Origin: Lineus longissimus
Taxonomy: Eukaryota; Nemertea; Pilidiophora; Heteronemertea; Lineidae
DNA length: 64,000 bases
Direction: 5' to 3'
Assembly (NCBI RefSeq): GCF_910592395.1
Contig: NC_088323.1
Span: 436,001 to 500,000 of the forward strand
Of the stretch, positions 37,178 through 48,910 are shown piece by piece. A model generated the notes under the pieces. The model was not told the origin of the DNA and did no database searches. It saw only the letters and a program-made list of their open reading frames with translations. The position numbers and the translations under genes are program-made. The number at the start of each line of letters is the position of its first letter. Positions within the stretch are counted from its first letter, which is position 1.

Positions 37178-37856
37178 CTCTGATCAATTATAACTGTAAC
37201 TGTGCCCAAACGACTCAAAGCATTTATCGCCGGTATCGCCTATTATGACATTATCTTTAGGGTTCTTGGAGGGGACAATAGGCTGATGACACATCAGGTA
37301 TCACGGGGTATGTCTTCGAGAGTCATGTAGGTATTCCTATGGAAGGATAAGACGCCGTAAGTGTGACTAAGTCAAACAGTGTATTGTCTTTGTCTCGTGT
37401 GTTCAAACTTTGGTTGTGAGATTGTAAGTCAGGCCGTAAGTATACGTAGAACACAGTGTAAGGTCTTCTATCAGAAAGGATCAGAAAAGCGTGCATGAGG
37501 CATTGCATTGGCGTAAACCTCCACATTGGTAAGCAGGGATTCATACAGTCAACAACATTCGGTGTAAGGTCTCTAACCAATTGTAGCGTGGACTCTCAAA
37601 CTCGGAAGGGCGGGGGCTCCAACATGACCTATGAACACCCACCTTGCAAGGTCAGCCTTCCCCTACCCCCATCATTATCAGCGCATTCCCTGATTCGATC
37701 GGTCAGTGATAAAGTACTGATTTCCGTTATACGTGAGTCATGCACCAGGGACGTCGTCTCCCCTCCATTATGGGATAGAACAGGAAATTTCATTCTTATT
37801 GATACGGCGTGAGTTGGTCATTAGGGAAATGTAGCTCGGTCAAAGAAAAGTAGAAA
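37178..37856. other. No supportable gene
   Basis: A plus-strand frame (37495-37812, 105 codons) ends exactly at a donor-like gtgagt near 37810 and has an acceptor-like ccaattgtag near 37586, but the translation has no recognisable domain. It is left as a note. Confidence 0.35.
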
Positions 37857-37950
37857 GGTATGGGCACACCGAGTAGGGTACCACCGTCAAAGGGAGCTTG
37901 ATAGGTATGGGCACACCGAGTAGGGCACCACTGTCGAAGGGAGACTGATA
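37857..37950 (+). repeat. Two tandem copies of a 47-bp unit
   Basis: Units at 37857-37903 and 37904-37950 begin ggtatgggcacaccgagtag and are about 90% identical by eye. A recent local duplication. Confidence 0.85.
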
Positions 37951-39655
37951 GAGATGCTCGGCTTCTTCTCCTCACCACGACCAGACTGACTGACTTGAAG
38001 TATTTCCCACTTTTTTGGCAATTAAACAGTTCGAACTGAAAATGAAATAGATAGTGCTCGAAGTGGAGTGGGCGATCTTCGCTGTGTTATGGCGACAGTC
38101 TTTGATAATTTTAACATCATGACTGACAAGCTGTTGGAAACATCAAAGGCTGACATGATAAATCGGCCATTTTGTTTCCCCACAACAATGCTGAACCACT
38201 AGAGGCGCTGATCATGAAAAAGGCGAACTGGCCATATTTTCTTCAACGTACTCATGGTCGATTGAGCGAAGTTTTATTCGACGATGCTCTCTGGCCGTCT
38301 AATTCCAACACTCAGACTGGCAGCAATTGTAACGCTCCATGAAGCCTGGACACAGATGGGTCCCACTTTGATGTAGAATCATCCATTGGTCCCTCAGGAT
38401 TCTTATGTTCACTCTTGGTCGTTCTCCCTTTTTACATGGCTCATGCCATCAGTATGTTGAGCCATAAGCAGAGAACGAGTTAGGGTCTGGCCGACTTTTA
38501 AGTGGTCACAGTATACGGCAATAACCATTCATACGACTGCGTTGACTGATAGATACGATTTGCCTCATCCGGCACTATCAAAATATTTGTACATTTTAGT
38601 GTCGCCTACCATACTTTGCACCTTACTATATCGTTTTATCAACATTCGAATTCTCGCCTATACTTTTCACTTTCTGTGTCCGAGACGAGGGAATCTTCTT
38701 TCTACCCACCTAATCGCTAATATGGCCGTACAGTGACTAAAATGATATTACTAATCTAAGACCAGTGTCGTGACAATTCTATAACCATATCTATTTTCCC
38801 CGCGTCTTTTCTCGCATCTTTGCAAATTTGATTTCCCTGAGCAAATAGACAAATCAGAAAGTCAACGCCTCAGCGGGATTTTCGCTTTCATCAAATATAA
38901 TTTAGCTTTTTTCTTAGACTGATTGGTGTATCGTGTTTGATGGTTTAATCTGCTTGTCCTCGCCTGATTGGCCTATCAGTATTGCATTTCCTTTTGCTAA
39001 TAAAAGAATTGACATAGGCAATTAGGTGAAGCTGATAGTGAGAAACGTCGGAAACGTTATTGAATATTGTGCTTGTTTTCAGGGAAGGAATTTTACAAAG
39101 TTAGAAATTAGTAATTGAGCAAAAGGCACGATCTGAAGGCAAGAATCAATCTTTAATTCAAAGACAGAAATTCTCAACGTACTGCTTTTAGCCAGTATGA
39201 ATCATGAAAGCCAATATAACTAAACAATTTAAAAGGCACCTGGCCAAATCATGATACATTTTAGATCCGCCAGCGCTGGGAACTCGCGACGATGGAGTGA
39301 GCAGAAAGTTTGCTTCTTTATAATCCCTGTGGCCTCTCACTGTTGCATCACTACGTTTTATAGTTCTCTGCCTTTTCGGACAACTTTCCGAAGACAAAGT
39401 TCAGAAATGATGAACGTGTGTTATCGCGGTAACGTACTACCACAAAGCACTTGCCACCTGACGAAAACCTCTCCATAGCAGCATCCTAACGGAAGCCTAT
39501 TCTAAGTGATGTCTCACCCTGACACTGTTCTCGTGTGAAGGCTAGAGCCTCATGTGACATTCACATCTTTTACACTTCAGTAGGATGTATAATTGTAGCC
39601 TCAGGACACATCTTAATGGTGAAGACGAGGGCCTTCTCGGCTCGAAGTACAAAAT
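37951..39655. other. No supportable gene
   Basis: Short frames only, with no repeat family recognised. Sequence around 38800-39120 is particularly A+T-rich. Confidence 0.45.
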
Positions 39656-40071
39656 GCTCAAAATGAAGAAACATCGTCCGTTCAAAAATTTGTTGGCTTT
39701 GAAAATTTTTCAGAATTTTGAACTTGAAAAAGTTAAACCCTGAAGGATGAAAAAATTTCTAAGCCCAACAGTTTGTCACGTTACAGTTTTGGCGGGAAAA
39801 CTTAATCATGCATTTTGTCACCGGATTCATCAACTTCACTGATCAGGTTTGCTCACATACTACTCGCGATGCATCTACCAGGTCAAGGTCCGATGAGGCT
39901 AGTGAGCGTCTAAAGACATTTAGCTAGATATTGACATACTGCCCTGAAAAGGCACTTCACCAATCCTGCCACTTCCAGATGCTGTTCGTACTACATCCGC
40001 TAGTCGAGAGTACCCAAACGCGACCATTCAACCTCGGTCCCATGAGTGGTCGTGTTACCGGGGTTCCACTG
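39656..40071 (-). mobile_element. MITE (TA-flanked family), copy D, interrupted
   Basis: Reverse-oriented copy whose outer end (plus strand ...accggggttccactg at 40071, then ta) matches the left terminus of the complete copy. Similarity runs from 39656 through an internal unit to about 39836. It then breaks for 184 bp of foreign sequence (39837-40020) and resumes at gcgaccattcaacctcggtcc. About 20 bp of the element is missing at the break. The other inverted terminus is absent. Confidence 0.75.
39837..40020 (-). repeat. Inverted copy of a nearby tandem-repeat unit
   Basis: This insertion inside the MITE is the reverse complement of 40656-40843, about 94% identical by eye, with a 4-bp difference near the gtactac block. 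The two arms are separated by 635 bp and could fold into a long cruciform. The unit itself belongs to the array at 40348-40843. Confidence 0.85.
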
Positions 40072-40347
40072 TATATGCTATATCATGAAGGTCTACCCTA
40101 AGAGATGCTCTTGTTTTCAAGACAGGAACCCCTCATTTGAAACTTTTGCAATCCAGAACCCGCATCGCGAAAAATCCATACTACATGTACTAACATCATA
40201 TGGCTAGACAAGGCCTTGACCTCCTTGATCTCGCTTCCCCAAGTCCCTACTTCCCCCACAACTAATTGTAGCTAATTTTAGTCACCCTCGGAGGAGTACC
40301 GTGGCTGTCATTGACAGGCAAGTATGCGAATAATTCCCTGGTCGGAG

Positions 40348-40843
40348 GAGATGCGCAAGACAGGTGAGACTCCGAGACTAGAGGATGTGAAGCATGGAAA
40401 GCATCTTATTTTGCGAAGGGCGTTCATATCGGAACACTGACACCGGACGTGGACACCTTAGTTGATAATAAGGGCTCTTGCTGGTTGAAGGAGATGCCCT
40501 AGATTCGGTGTCAGAGACTGGAGGATGTGTGTCGTACGAACATCACCTGGTAGTGGATTGATCGGTGAAGTGTCTTCATAGCGTAGCACTGACACCAAAC
40601 CTAGTCACCTTGATTAACAAAAGGTCTCTCTTCGATCAAGTTAAGGAGATGCCCTCGTTTGGGTACTCTCGACTAGCGGATATTTGTAGTACGAACAGCA
40701 TCTGGAAGTGGCTGGATTGGTGAAGTGCATTTTCAGGGCAGTATGTCAATATCTAGCTAAATATCGTTAGAAGCTCACTAGCCTCATCGGACCTCGACCT
40801 GGTAGATGCATCGCGAGTAGTATGTGGGCAAACCTGATCAGTG
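40348..40843 (+). repeat. Tandem array, ~150-bp unit, three copies
   Basis: Units start near 40348, 40490 and 40646, each with ggagatgc. They share gact-rich blocks with gaggatgtg or gcggatatttg, gtacgaac, catc(t)gg and agtggattggtgaagtg, and the first two add an actgacacc...cacctt block. The third unit is longest and has an inverted twin at 39837-40020. Confidence 0.7.
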
Positions 40844-41717
40844 CCTTACTGTCACCGTCTCCTGGCCATACAGTGAAGGGAGTGCATACCTCGTGAAATC
40901 ATCCCATGTTCCCTCAAAGTCACAGTCGGATTTATAATGGATAGCACACCAGGGAAATCATTCACAAACTCAAATTTGCAAATTTTGAATTTAAATGCTT
41001 CTGCTGCGTAATCGATTTCTTTGCTTTGGTGATTAAGCAATACCGTTTGAGGCATTCTTCGCATCGATAATATAGATTTATAAAAGGGTTTCTAATAAAG
41101 TTTCTTTACTGAAACATTTGCAGACCTGGTGCCCAACACTGCAGCACATCTTAAAATTTCTCCGCATCTCTACTGCGCTGACCTTTTGACTCTGGTCTTA
41201 TCTGAACAAGGGAGATTCCCTTATAATTGTTACAAGGTCTTGGCTAGTAGTAGAGTAACGACTAGCCTCCCACCGAGGAGTTACTAATCGCTTTCGTGCA
41301 ATTAGAAAGTGTCATTTTGACGCGATGCTTGACTAGCAGTCCCTCGTGGTCAGTGACTGAGTGAGCGATATCACTGAAACGAATGCTTCTCTGATCAAGA
41401 TACGACTGGAAGTTAAATGTATAATTGCGGTGTGATTAATCATAGCCATTTAGATCATGTTATTTCAACTTATTCACAAAATAACCGCCCCTAACGATGC
41501 CAACATGAAGTTGATTTCTATGAATGAGAAACTCGTCTGTGTTTCTTTCACTTGATCGACATTTTGGAAGTTCGTAAAAGAACTCTATCTCTGGCCTTTA
41601 CCATATATACAGCATGTTAATGATGGAAATCGTATGGAAAACCGTGACCTTGTAGCAAGGAAAGAGTTCTCTTTACATTTTGGATTCTATCTTCTCACAA
41701 ATCTTCATACAGCATTA
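40844..41717. other. No supportable gene; weak exon-like stretch
   Basis: On the minus strand near 40890-40960 one frame reads SDCDFEGTWDDFTR up to a donor (ACGAG|GTATGC). The CDFE start recalls MAM domains, but no acceptor is convincing and the domain's following Cys-x-W motif is absent, so it is not annotated as a gene. Nothing else is seen. Confidence 0.35.
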
Positions 41718-41978
41718 CTATTTTGGCACCCAATGACTTTGTTTCACTATTGAAGTCACCTCCCCCTCACTGGAAGCTACAAACACCTTCATCAAATCTG
41801 ACATGTCCGAGGTCTCGAGATCCAGACCATATCTTGTTTCATTACCACCCAATACCTTATTCAGCGCAAAGAAGCCATTGATGGTGAGGATACCGAGTGC
41901 TGGGTTGAGAACCCCGTAATTGGCCTCATCGGACAGAGTCACACAGCTTGAGAACATGTCTGTTTTATATCTTATCAT
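41718..41978 (-). CDS. Open frame of unknown function, possible exon
   Basis: An 87-codon minus-strand frame includes SSCVTLSDEANYGVLNPAL, ILTINGFFALNKVLGGNE and SDMSDLMKVFVASSEGEV. Its amino-acid mix (few Lys-Asn runs, balanced acidic and hydrophobic residues) looks more protein-like than most frames nearby. I recognise no family. A possible donor lies inside (AATAAG|GTATTG near 41851), so only the first part may be exon. No signal peptide. It could be a fragment of a gene, a decayed transposon frame or chance. Confidence 0.2.
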   Translation of the reverse strand: MIRYKTDMFSSCVTLSDEANYGVLNPALGILTINGFFALNKVLGGNETRYGLDLETSDMSDLMKVFVASSEGEVTSIVKQSHWVPK

Positions 41979-42876
41979 ATCTCAGCAGCCCTGGATGTCT
42001 CAAAGCACTTGTTAGCCTGTTGGAACATCTATTCATGTGTATTACCATGTAATGATCAGAATCGTGTATACGTTTCTTATTTTATGGGGAAGAGGGGGGA
42101 AAATGACAGTTCCTTTTATTAGGTTAGTCAAGATGATGACTTTTTTCTGCGGGGGTATTGTAAGTAGCGGAATTAAGTGGATGGTGGAGTACATGCTTCG
42201 ACACCTCTATGGAATACACAAGGTGTACCAACAAACATTCATGTTGCCTGCTAGTAAGACCAGTGTACAAGTCCGGGTTGGCAGTGCCAGGAATTCTGAT
42301 TTGTGGAGATGACATTACAACCATTCACCTCAACTGTTGGAGAATTTTCAAGTGATAAATGTGACGACTATGACAACGATACTTACTGGCTATGCCAGTA
42401 CAACAACGTTCCAAGTTTCGGCTTGTACGGAGGTGAAAATGCTTTATCTTAGTAACAAAGACGATTACACGGCGCACAAATTGAACAATGGGGCTTAGCG
42501 ATTGACTTGCTGGATAAAAAGGTGATTCAATTACAAATGACAATAGTCAAAGTAATGACCCCACAAATTGAACATTAGAGGAGAATCCATTTTCGTCTTC
42601 AAGAATAAAAGAAGTCGGTTCCGATCAAGTTGTACATGTACTAGAATCACAGTGGTCCTTGGAGGTCAATTAGACGTCTCACACCAATCGCTGCTAGTGT
42701 AATGTTTTATCTTCTGACTGGAGCTAACTTAGCAGGTCTCAGGAGGCCATCAATCTAATTGGTTTATTGAGTTAGTTATCTGCGATCTTACTACGTGAAG
42801 CAGGCGAAAAACGTGTCAGTTTAACACTTCGCGTTACCACTATACGCTCTTACGTTTACTGTATTAGTCTCATTGG
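41979..42876. other. Unresolved, open in several frames
   Basis: Between 42315 and 42545 several frames on both strands stay open, for example plus-strand CDDYDNDTYWLCQYNNVPSF at about 42361-42420, and a minus-strand donor (GCCA|GTAAGT near 42382). No combination gives a convincing exon, so no gene is called. Confidence 0.35.
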
Positions 42877-43041
42877 GTGACACAGAACAGGATCGAACAT
42901 TCACGCCCAATCACACAGAGTAGGGTGCACCGTTCACTCACGGTCACACAGAACAAAGTGCAGGATTCATGCACAGTCACATAAAGCAGGGTGCAGTATT
43001 CACCTGCAGTCGCATAGAACAGAATGCAGCATTCCTTCCAT
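42877..43041 (-). repeat. 33-bp minisatellite, five units
   Basis: Five consecutive 33-bp units of the type gtcacacagaacagggtgca plus a 13-bp variable tail. Because 33 is divisible by three, the minus-strand frame 42870-43115 reads an 11-residue repeat with the pattern E-x-C-x-L-L/F-x-V-T-x-x and alternating hydrophobic residues. The frame starts outside the array (MLSIPLACLFVHSWMPWLKN) and ends just past it. Whether this is a translated repeat protein or a minisatellite in intergenic DNA cannot be decided here. Confidence 0.75.
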
Positions 43042-44211
43042 CTGAGACAGGGCATGTTTTTCAACCAAGGCATCCATGAATGAACAAAGAGACATGCTAA
43101 AGGAATTGATAACAATTAAACTAGAAGTCCACCAGGCTAGACCATAAGCAAGCGATATCATTAATGGAAGTTGTATCGCTTTGTCATTCTGGCAGTTTCT
43201 GCCTTCTTTTGTTTGCACAAATGTGTGAATGATACTAGTGCACAATGCTGGCGGCAAGCTGGATAATTTGAGCACGTTTAGATATCCAAACGTACTATAC
43301 CATGTTTCTCGTCGGAAAAATTTTCCATTCTGCCCGAGCAGCCGCCGCTGCTTCATTAAAGTGTCTATTTAATATATGGACATGGGAGATACCGGTTTAT
43401 ATAAATTTTTATCAAGTTCTCTTAATTTCATGTTAGGATAACTTATTTGGCTTGTTTTTCTTGAAACAGTTCAATGTTAAGGTACAAGAAACTTAAAGTG
43501 GAACATTGCTGACGACCTCGTCTACCCTGATTAGGCATCCCGTTACACAAACCCGATGTCATATAAACGACCAGGATGGTCCCCATACATAAACATGTCC
43601 TAATGTCACGACCAACGTGACCAATAAATGACCGCCAATCAGCTGGAGCTCGAAAGATCAAGAATATAGAGTATACTGAGAAAACTCATTGCCTAAGGCG
43701 AACAGACACGATAACACACTGCTAACATGGCTAAGGATGCTAGCCTATTCCCAAAATGTCAAGTTATTGCCCTTTCTTTCATTTTAATTCTGGATCAGGT
43801 GCTTGGTAGAAAATATATGGACGTTTTATCATGCATGTACATCTTCTAACCTCGAGGTAACAGAAATCTCTGCCTTAAAACCATGTTTTGATGGTTGTGG
43901 TTTTCGTCTGCCAAGTACCATTCGTCTTGTTTAATCGGAAAACGGTCATGTTATAGTTCGTAAAAAACAGCTCCAATGTTAGCATTGTATTGCGGAACAT
44001 ATTTTATATTACGATACAACAACAAACGGAAAGGGAGTGCACGGAATCTATCCTGTCGCATCTTATTCCTAATTATTTATTACCACCTACCTACATGTGC
44101 ATAGTGTAGTATTTTAATAGCATCTCGTATTGAGTTCAGCTTATGATTCGGAGCCCAATTGATGAGCCAAGAGGACACGATCCAACTGTAGGATTTCAAT
44201 TGCTATCCCAT
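43042..44211. other. No supportable gene
   Basis: Short frames only; no further repeats noticed. Confidence 0.45.
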
Positions 44212-44468
44212 CAGCGACCTTTTTAACATACTGCGTTCATTGACGAGACAGGTCACAGAGACGCTCTCGTGTAAAGAAAGAATGAAAACTTATTCCTCAG
44301 CGACCTTTTTAACATACTGCATTCATTGACGAGACAGGTCACAGAGACGCTCTCGTGTAAAGAAAGAATGAAAACTTATTCCTCAGCGACCTTTTTAACA
44401 TACTGCATTCATTGACGAGACAGGCCACAGAGACGCTCTCGTGTAAAGAAAGAATGAAAACTATTCCT
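44212..44468 (+). repeat. 86-bp tandem repeat, three near-identical copies
   Basis: Units at 44212-44297, 44298-44383 and 44384-44468 begin cagcgacctttttaacatac. Differences are single bases (gcg/gca, gtc/gcc) and one deleted T in the last copy. Near identity indicates very recent expansion; copy number is likely to vary between individuals. Each unit contains an inverted cgaga / tctcg pair. Confidence 0.95.
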
Positions 44469-47328
44469 CGTAAGTAATATGGCAGTGCTTGAATGAATAC
44501 GGAGAGATATGTTTCATGCAAATCTCCTCGGTAAGAATTTGGGGACGGATGCTCAGTCACAGCTACAAACGTGACATTCAATGCAACGTCATCATAATGC
44601 TCACCCACGTCGTTCACCTTTATTCATTTGCTCATATCCCATTGTTAGGCTTACACATCAAATATCCAAGAAGATTTTTTATTAAGAAACTAAATCTCAT
44701 AATAAGACCCGATCCAATTCAAACACAGCAATTTCAAACAATGAAATATTTCTGTCAACATCAAAGAAACCCAACCCAATTTCCAATAATCCGTTTTGAA
44801 ATCCCATTTCTACAATTTGAAAGGTTTACATAAGTCCTCTGCCATAACAAATAACTACTGTATAAGCCAATCAGAGCTGATCGCGTGTTGGCGTTGTCTA
44901 TTTTTCCAATATCACTGAACAAACGGTAAAAGTAAGTAAACCCGCTATCAATTCAAACAGGACTCTCATATTTCAGGAAATATGTAAAGACACTGCGCGT
45001 TGGAATGCTCTGTTATTCATTATCATTTAAATACACACAACATATACAGGTTTTTTAATGAATATTTCATAGGGTGAAATTGAAAAGCTTCGAAGCACGT
45101 TTTCAAGGCGTAATATCAACGACGCATTAGAAATCAACTGAGTACGATATGTACTTCACATGTATGGTGCATTCAAACTGTGTTTGGTGTTCATAAAGTA
45201 TGGCTGCAATTCTTAAATTTCACCATTAAAACGCAGGTCCCACCGGGTAATGATACTGAACTTAAAGCGCTCCTATTAGCAACCATAATCATAACAACAT
45301 TAATCCCACAAACAGATATACATAGAACACGTAATCCCGAATTAACGATCCATCAGGACCGGATTATGAAATCATCTACAATTAATTTCGGTTGAGATGG
45401 TCCAGATTGGAGTCACAATCAGGCTTATTCTTGTCTCAATTGACAATCAGTTTATGATAATGGCGACATGATGAAATTACCAGAGTCTCCTGATTGGTAA
45501 TTTGCTCGCAGTGATCACCTGGATTTCGCGCCATATCAAACCGGAAATGATACGTGATTGGTAGATTGGAATTCATCTCGAAGCAAAATGGCATACGCTT
45601 ATAGATGAATAGCCACTCAGGTGTGGTATGAAAATTATGTCTTTTACAATGATTCATAAATGGCCTTTGAACAGTACGACATTACGCAGTCAGCAAAACG
45701 TGACACAATCTTTTCAGTTTGATGTGTCAGTGATTATCTCCATCTATAAAATACTTCAAACTCAACCCAAATTTTCAGCTCAAAAATGACGAAATCCGAT
45801 ATTCAATTTGCGGTGACAGGGGGTGATAGTGGGAACTCGTGGATATCAAAGGGATTCTAGAACCTCTTTGAAACAAATTTCCTTATTACCTTATAAGGAG
45901 TCGAACCATCATGTAAAAGGCCCCATCATCAAAATTTGGTTCCTACTGCCAGAAAAGATGATGTAGTAATGCTTTCACATTCTAAGCCTTTATCAATTAT
46001 TGGTATTGGTCACCAACTTTCATCAGGAAGCTCCCCATAAGAAATGTACCTCTTTAACAAACAAACAAGACCGTCACCTAATCCATGTATCTGTTCATTT
46101 CACTTCTAAGCTACAACTAAACAAGCCTAATGTGCGTTTGAGAAGAAATGAAATGTCTGATTCTGCCGACATGACAGAAAAGAAAACCTTTCGAAGTTGA
46201 AACTTTTAATAGCATATACTGTGATGTCAAAGAAATGTACATCCTACAAAGGCAGGCTAACCCAAGGCATTTTATATTGCACTCGTTCTTCTTCTTCGGT
46301 AAACATGTACACGTATACCGGATTAAAGGAGTAGGCGGGTAATTAAAGTACTATTACCATGGTGTCAGTAGCCCAGTCACCTTTTGCGCTACGATATAGG
46401 TTTTTCATCATCAAATTTCACAGAAAAGTCTGACCTCGGGTGACTAGGGTGACTAGTGTGACGAGAACAGATTCCTACAAGCGCCAGGTGTTGTGCAAGC
46501 TTAGAAAAAAGAGGAATAATGCGGGATACCTTATTGTCGAAATAACTTGGAAACACGTCAAACATTTTCTGGAAAAAAAGTTTGTTAATAAAACAGATAA
46601 AGAACAAACATGCTTAAGGATGATCTGCCGACTCATTTGAACTAAAAAAACACAACTTTCTCCACAGCTAAACTGCAATGCTCTTGTAAGATTCACAAGA
46701 AGTTATAGACAGAATACGTTACCACAAATAGGCCTTTAAGGCCGATCAATAAACATGTCAATATTCTCTCAAAAACAGGAAAATCCATAGTGTTGTGCAG
46801 TGTTATCACTTATAGGCGATGACAGAATCACCTCAGACGACATTGCTGAGTTTCACACACTCCGACACTGATTAAACGAGCAAGCTTGATGTAGGTAACT
46901 TTTGAAATGTTTTTTTGAAATTCTATCAGTTTGTTTGATGCAAGTAAAAGCAAGTTTCTGACTCATGATTCTAAATCATAACCCTGGTTCTGTTAGTTTG
47001 GGAATCTTTTGAAAGACATTAGAAGGAACAGTGAGTCACCTGATCCAAGCCTGTTTGCCTACGAGTGTAATGCCATGTGGGAGTTGTAGTTAGTTTAACC
47101 AAAAAATCAGTGGAAAAAAAGTTGCATTGATGCTGCCTTATCGCCCGAAAAGTAATGTCATAAAGCTTCCAGCAAGTCTTATTCGGTAAAGGTTTTGTAA
47201 ATATATTGAAGAATGAACACCCTTTTCCACGGGCATTTTTAAGTTGAAGGTAATGCCGGCAAATAATCTATCTGAATTAAATGATAGAAACGTCCTTAAG
47301 ATCATTAAAATGGCATTCGAAGTAAATA
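44469..47328. other. About 2.9 kb without a supportable gene
   Basis: Donor-like gtaagt and gtaaga sites occur near 44471 and 44531, but no linked exons are recognised. Short open frames show no domains. No repeat family was noticed until the MITE at 47329. Confidence 0.45.
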
Positions 47329-47940
47329 CAGTGGAACCCCGGTAACACGACCACTCATGGGACCGAGGTGAATGGTCGCATTACCGGGTCGGTCGTGATA
47401 GTGAAGTTGAAAATTCGGGGACAAAATGGATGATTAAGTTTTCCCGCAAAAAATGTAAAATTTTTCAAATGTCCAAAATTCTGAAAAATTTTCAAAGCCA
47501 AAATATTTTTGGGGCTGATGTGTCTTCATTTTGAGCAGAAAAAAAACAAGTGAAAAAAATATTTGGACTTGAAATTTTTTCATCCTTCAGAGTTGAATAA
47601 ATCAGTATATGCTAAGCTTATTCTGTCACTAATAGCTTAACGTCGGTAATCGCAGCATACACGGAGGTGACTATCAGTCTTTGTTACTAGCACTATACAA
47701 CTCAATTTTTTCATCCTTCTGATTCTGAAAAACTTTCAAAGCCAACATTTTCTGGGGGCTGATGCTGTTTCTCCATTTTGAACAGAAAAAAAAGAAGTGG
47801 AAAAAATTGTTGGACTTAAAAACATTTGTATCCTTCAGTTGAATTTTTTTCATCTGTAGCATGATAAATTTGCCGCAATCAAACCGGGACCGGCGATTCT
47901 TGGCGTTATAGCGGGGTGGTCGCCGACCGGGGTTTTACTG
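47329..47940 (+). mobile_element. Complete 612-bp MITE with TA target duplication
   Basis: The element starts CAGTGGAACCCCGGT and ends with the inverted match ...ACCGGGGTTTTACTG. It is flanked by TA on both sides (47327-47328 and 47941-47942). The inverted repeats extend imperfectly over about 25 bp. Inside are two ~130-bp A+T-rich units (ccaaaattctgaaaaatttt to tcatccttcagagttga) separated by a 110-bp block shared with copy C. There is no transposase frame. CAGT termini with a TA duplication are typical of the Tc1/mariner/pogo superfamily, so mobilisation by such a transposase is inferred. Five partial relatives lie at 14.3, 22.3, 34.0, 39.7 and 53.8 kb. Confidence 0.9.
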
Positions 47941-48062
47941 TATAGGGAACTCTTTGTCTTTTTAAATGAATTTCTTACCCAAGTAAGCTCATTCACCTAC
48001 AGTAGAGAACTCCCTTTTGAAATGAATGTATAATAAACAAAAACTACATGGTCCTACCTTAC

Positions 48063-48109
48063 ATTTTTGCTGATGCCAACATTTTGGTTGACTTTGTCGT
48101 TTGGCTTAC
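48063..48109 (-). CDS. Candidate 47-bp microexon
   Basis: On the minus strand a good acceptor (ttatctttgttttaattgcag) is followed by 47 bases and a donor (AAAAT|GTAAGG). Read in phase 1 it gives KPNDKVNQNVGISKN, a hydrophilic segment of no recognised family. It lies upstream (minus direction) of the MITE copy E. The splice signals are the only evidence; a chance acceptor-donor pair is a real alternative. Confidence 0.2.
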
Positions 48110-48339
48110 CTGCAATTAAAACAAAGATAACACGTCGTCAATCGGAGAAATGATACTACTGAAAAGGAAATCAAAGCAACAAACAACCGGGTCGTTCTTG
48201 GACTGTTGAACCGATCCTTGAAAACTACATTGTTGAGAGTTGACAGTTAACATAAGGACAGAATCAGCTCTATAAAGTACATGTATGTCAGGCGATTTTC
48301 AATTGTCAGAAATTGCCGCCCGCTCCATCACCTGAAGTC

Positions 48340-48418
48340 CTGCTCCGACCGGTAATCGAACCCGTGCTCACAATGGTCAATGGCGCTCATGGTAACGCAG
48401 CCATTCGAGCTACCCGGT
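48340..48418 (-). mobile_element. tRNA-derived SINE-like unit
   Basis: On the minus strand an A-box-like TAGCTCGAATGG (48401-48412) precedes a B-box GGTTCGATTAC (48352-48362) at roughly tRNA-like spacing. The acceptor and anticodon stems do not fold as a tRNA, so this is a tRNA-derived repeat or a decayed tRNA copy. The overlapping plus-strand frame 48313-48549 is discounted. Confidence 0.5.
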
Positions 48419-48910
48419 CTTGCCCTGAGCATTTAACAAAACGGGCTCAGATCATTATCACTGACAATACTGTTACCACACATTATCTCAAATCCCTCAC
48501 CCGGCAACCACGTTTCAGGGATTTCTATAAGCTTTCGACACCCATATGAAACAAAATGCCACTTCTCTAAGTCAACATTTCAATCGTTTGAAGTCCTCTT
48601 CCAACCGATTACTAGCTTCCCTGTTTCTGACAACTCAACGCCGAGGGCTGAGTAGTTGAAAATTACTTTCTAACTCACCTAGTGATGGTTATGATTAGCT
48701 GTGAGAATCTCCCTTTGAGTTGGATGTGTCGATGGGGAATATGAAGCGCACAAATGAAGACTACAAGAAGGTATGCTGATTATGAAGGTCCATTATTCTG
48801 CTCATTTATAATACCATCCTCAAAACGTGTCCGAACGTTTTCAAGCAGAAATGGATTCACTGTACGCTTCCTGTTGCACTTGCACACCATGATTGATAAA
48901 GCAAAATGAA

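Noticed and set aside
40890-40960. Minus-strand SDCDFEGTW segment recalling a MAM domain
   Set aside because: Too short, lacks the family's next motif, and has no convincing acceptor.
45896-45912. tcgaacc motif considered as a tRNA B-box
   Set aside because: No A-box or arm pairing at suitable distance on either strand.
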